A stretch of DNA of 6,662 nucleotides, taken from positions 1 through 6,662 of the forward strand of contig CATYEA010000107.1 in NCBI GenBank assembly GCA_958405355.1. Reading direction: 5' to 3'. The position numbers and the translations under genes are program-made. The DNA is from an uncultured Lachnospiraceae bacterium. Lineage in GTDB: Bacteria > Bacillota > Clostridia > Lachnospirales > Lachnospiraceae. This document shows positions 1-5,663 of the stretch, in pieces. Each line of letters opens with the position of its first letter. Within the stretch, counting starts at the first letter, position 1. A model generated the notes under the pieces. It saw only the letters and a list, made by a program, of their open reading frames with translations, made no database searches and was not told the DNA's origin.

Positions 1-6
1 TTGTAT

Positions 7-11
7 GGAGG
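7..11 (+). promoter_or_regulatory. Ribosome binding site of the gpsA homologue
   Basis: GGAGG ten bases before the ATG at 22. It falls inside the longer frame that starts with TTG at 1, so it argues that translation begins at 22 and that the seven extra N-terminal residues are not real. Confidence 0.7.
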
Positions 12-21
12 AGACGAAGAG

Positions 22-978
22 ATGAAGATTACAGTGATTGGCTGCGGGCGGTGGGGCTCGTTTATTACCTGGTATCTGGATTCTATCGGACATCAGGTGT
101 TTTTATATGGGAGAAAAACTTCAGCCCATATGCAGCGCTTTTTAAAAGAGAGGAAAAATAATTTGCTGACTTTGCCGGAGTCGGTTGGATTAACGACAGA
201 TTTATCCATTGCGGCTGAGTCAGATGTCGTTGTTATATCCATTAATTCTCAGGGCCTTCAGAAACTGATGGAGGAACTGAAAGTCTTGAAGTTGAGAGAA
301 AAGAAAATAGTTCTCTGTATGAAAGGTATTGAAATTGAAACAGGACGACGATTGTCCCAGATTGCCGAAGAAAATCTGGATGAATCGAACTCGGTGGCTG
401 TTTGGTTGGGACCGGGACATGTTCAGGAGTTTACCAATAGTATACCGAATTGTATGGTCATAGACAGTTTGGATGAACAGACAAAGTCTCAGCTTGTGGA
501 GGAATTTTCCAGTTCATTGATTCGTTTTTATTATGGTCAGGATTTAATCGGTAATGAAATCGGTGGCGCTGCAAAGAACGTTATCGGTATTGCAGCGGGA
601 ATGTTGGATGGTTTTCATTTATCCACCTTAAAAGGAGCCTTGATGTCACGGGGAACACGGGAGGTTGCCCGGCTGATCAAGGCGATGGGCGGTAACGAAT
701 TGTCAGCTTATGGCTTGTGCCATCTTGGAGATTATGAGGCCACGGTTTTTTCTGAGTTCAGTCATAATCGGCGTTTTGGCGAGTTATTTGTTCAGGGAAA
801 ACAAAGTGATGATTTGGCAGAAGGTTATTTTACTGTAAAAGCTTTGATGAAGCTGGAAAAGGAATATCATGTGGAACTGCCAATCTGTCATACGGTTTAT
901 GAAGTTCTTTATGAGGGTCGTGAACCATCAGAAGCATTGGAATCCCTTTTTACCCGGAGTTTGAAAAACGAATTTTAA
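22..978 (+). CDS. gpsA: NAD(P)-dependent glycerol-3-phosphate dehydrogenase, divergent clostridial form
   Basis: Predicted cytoplasmic enzyme that interconverts dihydroxyacetone phosphate and sn-glycerol 3-phosphate for phospholipid synthesis. The 318-residue protein opens with a Rossmann dinucleotide loop (G7-C-G9-R-W-G12). The helical C-terminal domain has the family signature around K185 (AAKNVIGIAAGMLDG), whose Lys matches the catalytic Lys of GpsA, and a GLCHLGD segment with D237 where GpsA has GLAGxGD. Two usual motifs are altered: GPSxAxE reads GPGHVQE, and the SRN cofactor motif reads S247-H248-N249. The length is slightly below the usual 330-345 residues. The ATG at 22 is preferred over the in-frame TTG at 1 because GGAGG at 7-11 sits ten bases before it and the Rossmann strand starts right after it. 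No terminator hairpin is visible downstream. It could be a second, specialised GpsA-like dehydrogenase rather than the housekeeping enzyme. Confidence 0.85.
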   Translation: MKITVIGCGRWGSFITWYLDSIGHQVFLYGRKTSAHMQRFLKERKNNLLTLPESVGLTTDLSIAAESDVVVISINSQGLQKLMEELKVLKLREKKIVLCMKGIEIETGRRLSQIAEENLDESNSVAVWLGPGHVQEFTNSIPNCMVIDSLDEQTKSQLVEEFSSSLIRFYYGQDLIGNEIGGAAKNVIGIAAGMLDGFHLSTLKGALMSRGTREVARLIKAMGGNELSAYGLCHLGDYEATVFSEFSHNRRFGELFVQGKQSDDLAEGYFTVKALMKLEKEYHVELPICHTVYEVLYEGREPSEALESLFTRSLKNEF

Positions 979-1013
979 GTAATAATTAACTATATTTCAC
1001 AAAAATTAAAAAA

Positions 1014-1032
1014 ATGTTACAAAAAATGACAT
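1014..1032. promoter_or_regulatory. Imperfect 19-base dyad upstream of a promoter, possible operator
   Basis: ATGTTACAAAAAATGACAT has outer arms ATGTnA and TnACAT with a seven-base centre, five of six arm positions pairing. It lies six bases before the TTGACC -35 hexamer at 1039-1044. The spacing is one base longer than a canonical Crp box (six-base centre). Its position fits an activator or repressor site, but the A-rich context makes a chance dyad possible. Confidence 0.25.
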
Positions 1033-1038
1033 TTTCTC

Positions 1039-1069
1039 TTGACCTACCCCCTACCCCTGGTGTTATTAT
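1039..1069 (+). promoter_or_regulatory. Promoter of the Ig-like membrane protein, 19-base C-rich spacer
   Basis: The -35 element is TTGACC (1039-1044). An extended -10 element has TG at 1061-1062 and TATTAT at 1064-1069. The spacer is 19 bases, two longer than optimal for the main sigma factor, and contains a perfect tandem heptamer CCTACCC-CCTACCC (1043-1056). A/T-rich sequence at 980-1036 may act as an UP element. Transcription would start near 1076, giving a leader of about 40 bases. Over-long spacers are typical of promoters remodelled by MerR-family activators, but no convincing inverted repeat is present here. Confidence 0.5.
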
Positions 1070-1114
1070 ATATAAATGTGAAGAAATATAGACAATCAGG
1101 AGGCACAATCAAAA

Positions 1115-2980
1115 ATGGCAGCGGTTAAAAGAATTGCGACAGCCGGTTTGATCATGGCTCTGGCCGTACCGATAATTGTATATGGTGCGGAAAAAACAGA
1201 GTATAGTCAACCGATTAAGGATACAAAGAATCAGCAGGCCGGGGTGTTTGGCTGTGAGAAAGATACGGAGGAATGGGCAAAAGAGATCATCTTAACAGCT
1301 TCAGCTGTACCGGACAGTGGGAAAACACTTCCGGAGGTTTCATTTTTATGGCGGGAAGACCAGAGTGACACTGCTTCGACCGGAAAGACATATACGGTGA
1401 AGGAAAATGGCATTTATACGGTGACGCTCCAGTTGCCAGAAGGAAGCGGGTTGACGGCAGAGGCTATTCAGGTGGATGTACAGAATATTGATATGACAGG
1501 ACCTGAAATCGTCAGCGTGACTAAAGACGTATCCGAATGGACCAGCGGCCCTGTAAAAATAACGGTTGAGTGTGAAGATTATCAGGAAGCAGACGAAACA
1601 GCATCTGATAATATCGATAAACTGTCTGGTGATACGGCAGAGGATGATACGGAGGATGTGACGGGCGAAATTGTTGAAAGAGCCAAAGGCTCCGGCCTTC
1701 ATCCGGAGGGCGCCTATTCTTTTGATGGGGGAAAAACCTGGACAACAGATAATTCTATTACAGTTGAAGAAAATACGACCATTGATTTCGTAGTCCGTGA
1801 TGCTCTGGAAAATAAGACAAAACAGAGTATTACAGTGGATAATATTGATAAAGCAGAGCCGACAGTACGGGTAAATATTGCTGATGGCGGTGTATTATAT
1901 GAAGGAGAGGGCGGCAGCCTGACGTTGTCAGCCAGCGCCTCAGATCTTCATTCAGGCCTGGCTGACCAGGCATATTCCTGGGATGGCGGTGTGAGTTGGA
2001 CAAGCACTTCAACCCATCAGGTGACGTCGGCCGGAAATTATACCGTTCTTGTACGGGATAAAGCCGGAAACTATACTCAGGCGACTTTGACCGTAAGTTA
2101 TGCACAGAGGCCGGGAGATAATAATGGCGGCGCCGGAAACACCGGAAATAACACATATGCATCCGCAAATAATGGAACGGTATACTATGGAGTTCCGGCT
2201 GCTCCGATGGCTGGAACAAATGACGATAATGAAAACAGAAAATCCCAGGAGTCTGAAAGAGAAACGCTGGAAACTAAAAAAACTGAGAGCCGGGAGAGCC
2301 GTAATAAGACAGAAACAGAGGACAAAGAAAGTGAATCTTTAAAAACACCATTGATTTCCAATGGTGAATCTTCAGGATTTCCGATTCGCTGGGTTTTAAT
2401 CGTTATTGCTGTAGCAGCGGTTATCATAGGCGGCATTGTGGCAGCAAAATTAATTTCCGATCGTCCGATGGCAATGGGTACAAAAGACGATGACGATAAG
2501 GAAGATATGTCGGAGGTCTATGCCAGAGTCTCTGAGAAAGAAAATCAGACTTTGAAGGCGGCGGCAGCAGCGGCAGTTACGGCGGAAGAAGTGAAAGCCA
2601 CAACAGAAGAAGCAGTCAGCGCAGAGGAACCGGAAGCCACAACAGCAAAGGCGGTTAATGCAGAAGAACCGGAAGTATCAGCGGCAGCAGCGGCGACAGC
2701 AGCAATGACAGAAATGGCGGCGACAGCAGCTGAAGAAGATGTGGAAGTCAGTGGGGTTGCCGGCGATACGATTCAGTTGGATACGGAAGTGATTGAAGAA
2801 GCTATGGCAGAAGCGGATACGGTAACTGTGGAAATACCGACAGTGGAATTGGAAGCCGAATCAGAATCAGAGCCAGAAGCCGTTCCGGAGCCAGAACCTG
2901 ATCCGGTTGTTTTGGAAGGGGCACACAGCCGTTTGATCTATGATCCGGCCACAGGCGAATATAAATATGAATTTAAATAA
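1115..2980 (+). CDS. Membrane-anchored Ig-like repeat protein with acidic cytoplasmic tail
   Basis: No specific function is recognised. Residues 1-25 form a signal peptide (basic VKR, hydrophobic core, likely cleavage near VYGA). The extracellular part (about 26-420) holds Ig-like beta domains. Two of them carry an Asp-box-like motif SxDGGxxW, at 202-209 (YSFDGGKTW) and 288-295 (YSWDGGVSW), 86 residues apart, each followed by a VRDxxxN strand. Residues 155-190 are an acidic insertion. A Gly/Asn-rich then charged linker (about 330-415) leads to one transmembrane helix at 426-444 (WVLIVIAVAAVIIGG). The remaining 177 residues are predicted cytoplasmic and very rich in Ala and Glu, with three degenerate 13-residue repeats (490-528) and a distinct aromatic end (RLIYDPATGEYKYEFK). 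There is no LPXTG sorting signal. AGGAGG at 1098-1103 is 11 bases before the ATG. A role in cell-surface sensing or envelope scaffolding is inference only. Confidence 0.8.
   Translation: MAAVKRIATAGLIMALAVPIIVYGAEKTEYSQPIKDTKNQQAGVFGCEKDTEEWAKEIILTASAVPDSGKTLPEVSFLWREDQSDTASTGKTYTVKENGIYTVTLQLPEGSGLTAEAIQVDVQNIDMTGPEIVSVTKDVSEWTSGPVKITVECEDYQEADETASDNIDKLSGDTAEDDTEDVTGEIVERAKGSGLHPEGAYSFDGGKTWTTDNSITVEENTTIDFVVRDALENKTKQSITVDNIDKAEPTVRVNIADGGVLYEGEGGSLTLSASASDLHSGLADQAYSWDGGVSWTSTSTHQVTSAGNYTVLVRDKAGNYTQATLTVSYAQRPGDNNGGAGNTGNNTYASANNGTVYYGVPAAPMAGTNDDNENRKSQESERETLETKKTESRESRNKTETEDKESESLKTPLISNGESSGFPIRWVLIVIAVAAVIIGGIVAAKLISDRPMAMGTKDDDDKEDMSEVYARVSEKENQTLKAAAAAAVTAEEVKATTEEAVSAEEPEATTAKAVNAEEPEVSAAAAATAAMTEMAATAAEEDVEVSGVAGDTIQLDTEVIEEAMAEADTVTVEIPTVELEAESESEPEAVPEPEPDPVVLEGAHSRLIYDPATGEYKYEFK
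2346..2366 (+). repeat. Intragenic perfect hairpin before the membrane-span codons
   Basis: CACCATTG (2346-2353) and CAATGGTG (2359-2366) form an 8-base-pair stem with a 5-base ATTTC loop, about 24 bases before the codons for the transmembrane helix. No T-run follows, so it is not a terminator. It may be chance or a mild translational pause element. Confidence 0.35.
2582..2698 (+). repeat. Three degenerate 39-base in-frame repeats
   Basis: Units at 2582-2620, 2621-2659 and 2660-2698 each encode 13 residues starting with Ala-Glu-Glu (AEEVKATTEEAVS, AEEPEATTAKAVN, AEEPEVSAAAAAT). They lie in the cytoplasmic tail of the Ig-like protein. A second repeat follows with a 27-base period: GCGGCGACAGCAGC occurs at 2690-2703 and 2717-2730. 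Such repeats can change copy number by slippage. Confidence 0.6.
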
Positions 2981-2988
2981 TTAGCATT

Positions 2989-2993
2989 GGAGG
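2989..2993 (+). promoter_or_regulatory. Ribosome binding site of the PTH2 gene
   Basis: GGAGG five bases before the ATG at 2999. It overlaps the alternative in-frame TTG at 2987, which makes that upstream start unlikely. Confidence 0.7.
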
Positions 2994-2998
2994 CTGTT

Positions 2999-3421
2999 AT
3001 GTATCAATCGAAGCAGATGATTGTTGTACGGCGGGATTTGAAAATGCGTAAAGGTAAGATTGCGGCGCAGGCGGGACACGCCTGTGTGACCGCTGTATTG
3101 ATGGCATTGGAACATGAAGACAGGCTGTCTCAGGTGCGGACGGTGGGAGATGGCATCCGGCTGGAAACTTCCGGTCAGGAGCCGACCCCATTGAGTGAAT
3201 GGTTTAACAAAGGGGTTGCTAAAATCTGCGTTTACGTGGATTCGGAAGAGGAACTTCTCGAGATTGACCGTCAGGCCAAGGAAGCAGGAATTATTTCTGC
3301 TCTGATCTGTGATGCGGGAATGACGGAATTTCATGGAGAACCAACCTATACTTGTCTGGCATTGGAACCTCAGCCGGCAGAAAAAGTAGACCCGATTACA
3401 GGAAATTTACCTTTATATTGA
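2999..3421 (+). CDS. Peptidyl-tRNA hydrolase, PTH2 (archaeal/eukaryotic-type) family
   Basis: PTH2 enzymes release peptides from peptidyl-tRNA that has dropped off ribosomes. This 140-residue cytoplasmic protein shows the family N-terminus (IVVRRDLKMRKGKIAAQAGH, with K20 in the conserved KxK-type position), the DAGMT segment (D105 and T109, matching the family's conserved Asp and Thr four apart) and the family's usual ending, D-x-I-T-G-N-L near the C-terminus. It is about 20 residues longer than typical PTH2 proteins, with the extra length around residues 36-60. The ATG at 2999 is chosen over the TTG at 2987, which lies within the ribosome site. It starts 18 bases after the Ig-like protein gene, so the two are probably co-transcribed, and a strong terminator follows. 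Family assignment is confident. Whether it acts on peptidyl-tRNA in this bacterium, which presumably also has the usual bacterial Pth, is unknown. Confidence 0.88.
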   Translation: MYQSKQMIVVRRDLKMRKGKIAAQAGHACVTAVLMALEHEDRLSQVRTVGDGIRLETSGQEPTPLSEWFNKGVAKICVYVDSEEELLEIDRQAKEAGIISALICDAGMTEFHGEPTYTCLALEPQPAEKVDPITGNLPLY

Positions 3422-3441
3422 AATAAGATTCTATGGATATG

Positions 3442-3472
3442 AAAAGCGGCGAGAGATATTCTCGCCGCTTTT
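3442..3472. terminator. Strong, probably bidirectional intrinsic terminator
   Basis: A 13-base-pair perfect stem (AAAAGCGGCGAGA at 3442-3454 with its complement at 3460-3472) encloses a 5-base loop, GATAT. The T-run closing the stem serves the plus-strand PTH2 gene (stop at 3421), and the A-run on the other side serves the minus-strand 4Fe-4S gene (stop at 3489). It separates two convergent transcription units. Confidence 0.92.
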
Positions 3473-3488
3473 ATGCTATTGGTCCGAT

Positions 3489-4229
3489 TTAACGGTCAAG
3501 GATGCGGCCGTCAGTAGAAATCGTGACAACCTGCCATGGAATGAATTTACCACTGTTTTTTAAGGCTGTGACAGCAGCTCGTTCAATACCGCCGCAGCAT
3601 GGAACTTCCATCCGCACGATGGTAAGACTTTTAATATCGTTATTTTTAATGATTTCGGTCAGCTTTTCGCTGTAATCACCTTCGTCCAGTTTTGGACAGC
3701 CGATCAGTGTGATTTTGCCGCGGATATAATCCTGATGGAAATTGCCGTAGGCATAGGCTGTACAGTCGGCAGCGATCAGAAGATGGGCGCCGTTAAAATA
3801 AGGGGCATTCACCGGAGCCAGTTTGATCTGAACCGGCCATTGACGAAGCTGAGAGTCTGCAGCCAGTGTGGAGTGTGACGTCTGCGTATGCGCGGAAGCT
3901 GGATGGACGGCAGGCGTGTCATCGCGCCGAATCTGGCGGGACTGGCTTCCAGGACAGCCGCAGGCCAGAGGTTTTTCGGAAGCAAGCTGCTGTTTCTTTT
4001 TATTTTCCATAACCGCAGCTTCATCATAAGCGGCGGCTTCCCGTTCTATAAAGGTGATGGCTCCCGTCGGACAGGCCGGAAGGCAATCGCCCAGACCATC
4101 ACAGTAATCATCTCTCAGAAGTTTCGCTTTACCGTCTACCATGCCAATGGCACCTTCGTGGCATGCCTGGGCGCAGAGACCGCAGCCGTTGCACTTTTCT
4201 TCATCAATGTTTATAATTTTACGAATCAT
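3489..4229 (-). CDS. 4Fe-4S ferredoxin-domain protein, FrdX-like
   Basis: Predicted cytoplasmic electron-transfer or redox protein of 246 residues. The N-terminal ferredoxin fold has C13-x2-C16-x2-C19-x3-C23. Its second motif is C43-DGLGD-C49-LPA-C53-P, in which the central Cys position is L46, so the second cluster lacks one cysteine ligand. A charged, low-complexity linker (about 64-131) contains an ACGCPGS motif (C90, C92). The C-terminal domain (132-246) has conserved-looking cysteines at C156, C178 and a C211-C212-G-G motif. The start is certain: AAAGGAGG lies eight bases before the ATG. The gene is divergent from a Crp/Fnr regulator and shares a palindrome with it. From memory, HcpR regulators of anaerobes control hcp and a ferredoxin-like gene called frdX, which this resembles. 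The partner protein and reaction are unknown. Confidence 0.8.
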   Translation of the reverse strand: MIRKIINIDEEKCNGCGLCAQACHEGAIGMVDGKAKLLRDDYCDGLGDCLPACPTGAITFIEREAAAYDEAAVMENKKKQQLASEKPLACGCPGSQSRQIRRDDTPAVHPASAHTQTSHSTLAADSQLRQWPVQIKLAPVNAPYFNGAHLLIAADCTAYAYGNFHQDYIRGKITLIGCPKLDEGDYSEKLTEIIKNNDIKSLTIVRMEVPCCGGIERAAVTALKNSGKFIPWQVVTISTDGRILDR

Positions 4230-4260
4230 ATCGATATCCTCCTTTAGGTTTGCCTGTTTA

Positions 4261-4289
4261 TTGACTTCATGAGGACAGTATAATACAAT
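4261..4289 (+). promoter_or_regulatory. Promoter of the Crp/Fnr regulator
   Basis: TTGACT (4261-4266), a 17-base spacer and TACAAT (4284-4289), each hexamer one mismatch from consensus, predict a start of transcription near 4296. An overlapping GTATAATAC (4278-4286) reads as a -10 element on both strands (TATAAT on plus, TATTAT or TATACT on minus). The minus-strand promoter for the 4Fe-4S gene may use it; no good minus -35 hexamer is visible, which would fit activator dependence. Confidence 0.55.
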
Positions 4290-4292
4290 AAT

Positions 4293-4318
4293 AACAACAA
4301 GTATGTTGTTTTAACAAC
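4293..4318. promoter_or_regulatory. Palindromic operator between the 4Fe-4S gene and its regulator
   Basis: AACAACA-AGTA-TGTTGTT (4293-4310) is a perfect dyad with 7-base arms. A third half-site, AACAAC (4313-4318), forms an overlapping dyad GTTGTT-TT-AACAAC with the right arm. The site covers the predicted transcription start of the regulator gene (suggesting autorepression) and lies about 30 bases upstream of the likely start for the 4Fe-4S gene, in place of its -35 element. Two-fold symmetry and location suit a Crp/Fnr dimer; the sequence differs from the FNR (TTGAT) and CRP (TGTGA) half-sites. Confidence 0.65.
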
Positions 4319-4323
4319 GGAGG
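4319..4323 (+). promoter_or_regulatory. Ribosome binding site supporting a TTG start
   Basis: GGAGG, eight bases before TTG at 4332. The next in-frame ATG would be codon 15, inside the effector domain and without a ribosome site, so TTG is the likely start. Confidence 0.7.
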
Positions 4324-4331
4324 GAGAAAAA

Positions 4332-5012
4332 TTGGATTTTAATTTTTTGTCGAAAACGGTCCTGTTTCGGGGAATGTCTGAAGAAGATATTGAAAACATG
4401 CTGGATTGTCTTGGGGCAAGGCAGCAGCATTTTTTTAAGGGAGAGGTGATTTTTCGGGCCGGCGATGTGGTCCAGTCGCTGGGACTTGTTTTGTCCGGTC
4501 GTGTGAATATTGAAAATGACGATGTTTGGGGAAATAAAAGTATTTTGGATAATATCGGGCCGGGACAGGTATTTGCCGAGACTTATGCCTGTGTTCCGGG
4601 AGAGCCAATGATGGTCAGTGTTGTTGCATCAGAGGCGGTGGAAGTTATTTTCTTAAATGTGGGGCAGGGGCTTCAAAATGGTTCCGGGGAAGGCCATGGT
4701 CAAGGTCGGCTCATACAGAATCTCCTGACCATATCGGCACAGAAAAACCTGAATCTTTCCCGGCGGATCTTTCATACCACATCGAAATCGATTCGGGGAC
4801 GGCTCCTTTCTTATTTGTCCTATCAGGCGACCAGACAGGGAAGCTTTCAGTTTAGCATTCCCTTTAACCGGCAGCAGTTGGCCGATTATCTGAGTGTGGA
4901 CCGGAGTGCCATGTCCAATGAACTGAGCAAAATGCAGAGGGAAGGTTTATTGACAGTAAATCGAAATTATTTTGTACTTAAGGTTGAAGCGTCCGATTAT
5001 GGATTGATGTGA
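4332..5012 (+). CDS. Crp/Fnr-family transcriptional regulator, HcpR-like
   Basis: DNA-binding regulator of 226 residues, starting at TTG. Residues 10-105 form a cyclic-nucleotide-binding-type beta barrel (GEVIFRAGD at 37-45, LSGRVNI at 54-60, GPGQVFAETYA at 76-86). The Arg-Ser pair that contacts cAMP in Crp is absent, so cAMP is an unlikely effector. Residues 126-150 form the dimer helix. The winged helix (about 152-218) has the recognition segment DYLSVDRSAMSNELSKM. Only two cysteines are present (C26, C87), so an FNR-type 4Fe-4S cluster is not expected. The loop at 111-125 is a Gly-rich stretch (GQGLQNGSGEGHGQG) where related clostridial proteins, as I recall them, carry a CSSAC-type segment. 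Divergence from the 4Fe-4S gene with a shared palindrome suggests that it controls both. Two genes follow closely downstream. HcpR assignment is inference from context. Confidence 0.85.
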   Translation: MDFNFLSKTVLFRGMSEEDIENMLDCLGARQQHFFKGEVIFRAGDVVQSLGLVLSGRVNIENDDVWGNKSILDNIGPGQVFAETYACVPGEPMMVSVVASEAVEVIFLNVGQGLQNGSGEGHGQGRLIQNLLTISAQKNLNLSRRIFHTTSKSIRGRLLSYLSYQATRQGSFQFSIPFNRQQLADYLSVDRSAMSNELSKMQREGLLTVNRNYFVLKVEASDYGLM

Positions 5013-5030
5013 CGGAGGCGGTGAGACAAG

Positions 5031-5648
5031 GTGAGAAAGATAAGAACCAAACAGGAAAGCATGGATGGTGCGGCAACTCTGATTTTATTTTGCGGAGTCT
5101 GGTACTCAAGTATTTTTCAGGATATTTTATGCTCGGAGTCACTGGGGCCGTCAATGCTTCTATTTGCTGCTGCAGGTATAATGCCGGCGGTTATTGCTGT
5201 TCAGAAAATACAAAAAGCATTTTATTATCGGAAGCTTCATCGGCAGGCCATGAACCGTTCACCGGAAAAGGGCCGTATTATTAGTTATGAACGGCAGATG
5301 CAGCGGAAGGTGACTGCGAAAGGCAGAGTCCATGAGGAATATGAATACAGATTGGTTATCGAAGTTTATGACAATATAAGCTATGCACCGAGACAGATTC
5401 TTAGTGAACCTTATTCATGGTCGGTTTACGAGGTACTGGGTTCTCCGGAAGTGGATGTTTACACCGATGATTCGGGCTGGCATTATGTAATTGATGGTTT
5501 TCGGTATAAAAATCACCGAAGCGATGACGGTATTTTCCAGCAAAGTGCCTGGGAAACGGGGCCGGAGAAAAAATTTTCAAGAGTTATTATCATCGTTGAG
5601 AATATTGTGTTAATTTGTATGCTGATTTACATATGGGTTAGAAAATAG
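5031..5648 (+). CDS. Membrane protein of unknown function, three predicted spans
   Basis: I do not recognise this 205-residue protein. Two hydrophobic segments lie near the N-terminus (about 14-33 and 38-58), then a soluble, beta-rich central region (about 60-180, with many Tyr, Arg and Glu, including a YEYRLVIEVYD strand), and a last hydrophobic helix at 183-203 ending in a short basic tail (RK). The layout broadly recalls small Gram-positive membrane proteins of the DUF3592 type, without a clear motif. The GTG at 5031 is the first possible start in frame (a stop lies at 5022-5024), with GGAGG at 5014-5018 at a long 12-base distance; ATG at 5061 is a weaker alternative without a good site. 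It begins 18 bases after the regulator and ends 15 bases before the methyltransferase, so it is probably in their operon. Confidence 0.7.
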   Translation: MRKIRTKQESMDGAATLILFCGVWYSSIFQDILCSESLGPSMLLFAAAGIMPAVIAVQKIQKAFYYRKLHRQAMNRSPEKGRIISYERQMQRKVTAKGRVHEEYEYRLVIEVYDNISYAPRQILSEPYSWSVYEVLGSPEVDVYTDDSGWHYVIDGFRYKNHRSDDGIFQQSAWETGPEKKFSRVIIIVENIVLICMLIYIWVRK

Positions 5649-5663
5649 AAGGGAGAGAAAGCT

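Noticed and set aside
979..1038. Terminator after the gpsA homologue
   Set aside because: No GC-rich stem with a T-run is present; the region is A/T-rich with only a weak dyad.
1043..1062. C-rich spacer as a CsoR-type or MerR-type inverted operator
   Set aside because: The sequence is a direct repeat and does not pair into the expected inverted repeat; only three to four bases are complementary.
1346..1702. Minus-strand frames opposite the Ig-like protein gene (also 1521-1745 and 1830-2219)
   Set aside because: No ribosome sites or recognisable domains; they mirror the codon composition of the real gene.
2480..2500. Enterokinase-like DDDDK sequence (residues 458-462 of the Ig-like protein)
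   Set aside because: It lies on the predicted cytoplasmic side in an acidic tail and is best explained by composition; no sign of an engineered tag.
3888..4247. A 119-codon plus-strand frame opposite the 4Fe-4S gene
   Set aside because: It is antisense to a gene with clear ferredoxin motifs and a perfect ribosome site, and its product has no recognisable domain.
4279..4284. TATAAT as the -10 element paired with TTGACT at 4261
   Set aside because: The spacer would be only 12 bases. TACAAT at 4284-4289 gives a 17-base spacer and is preferred for the plus strand.
5009..5284. A 91-codon plus-strand frame starting with GTG that overlaps the regulator's stop
   Set aside because: It overlaps the 205-codon frame at 5031, whose product has clear membrane segments and tight operon spacing. 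Its own product shows no recognisable domain and is Cys/Ser-rich in the way shadow frames often are.
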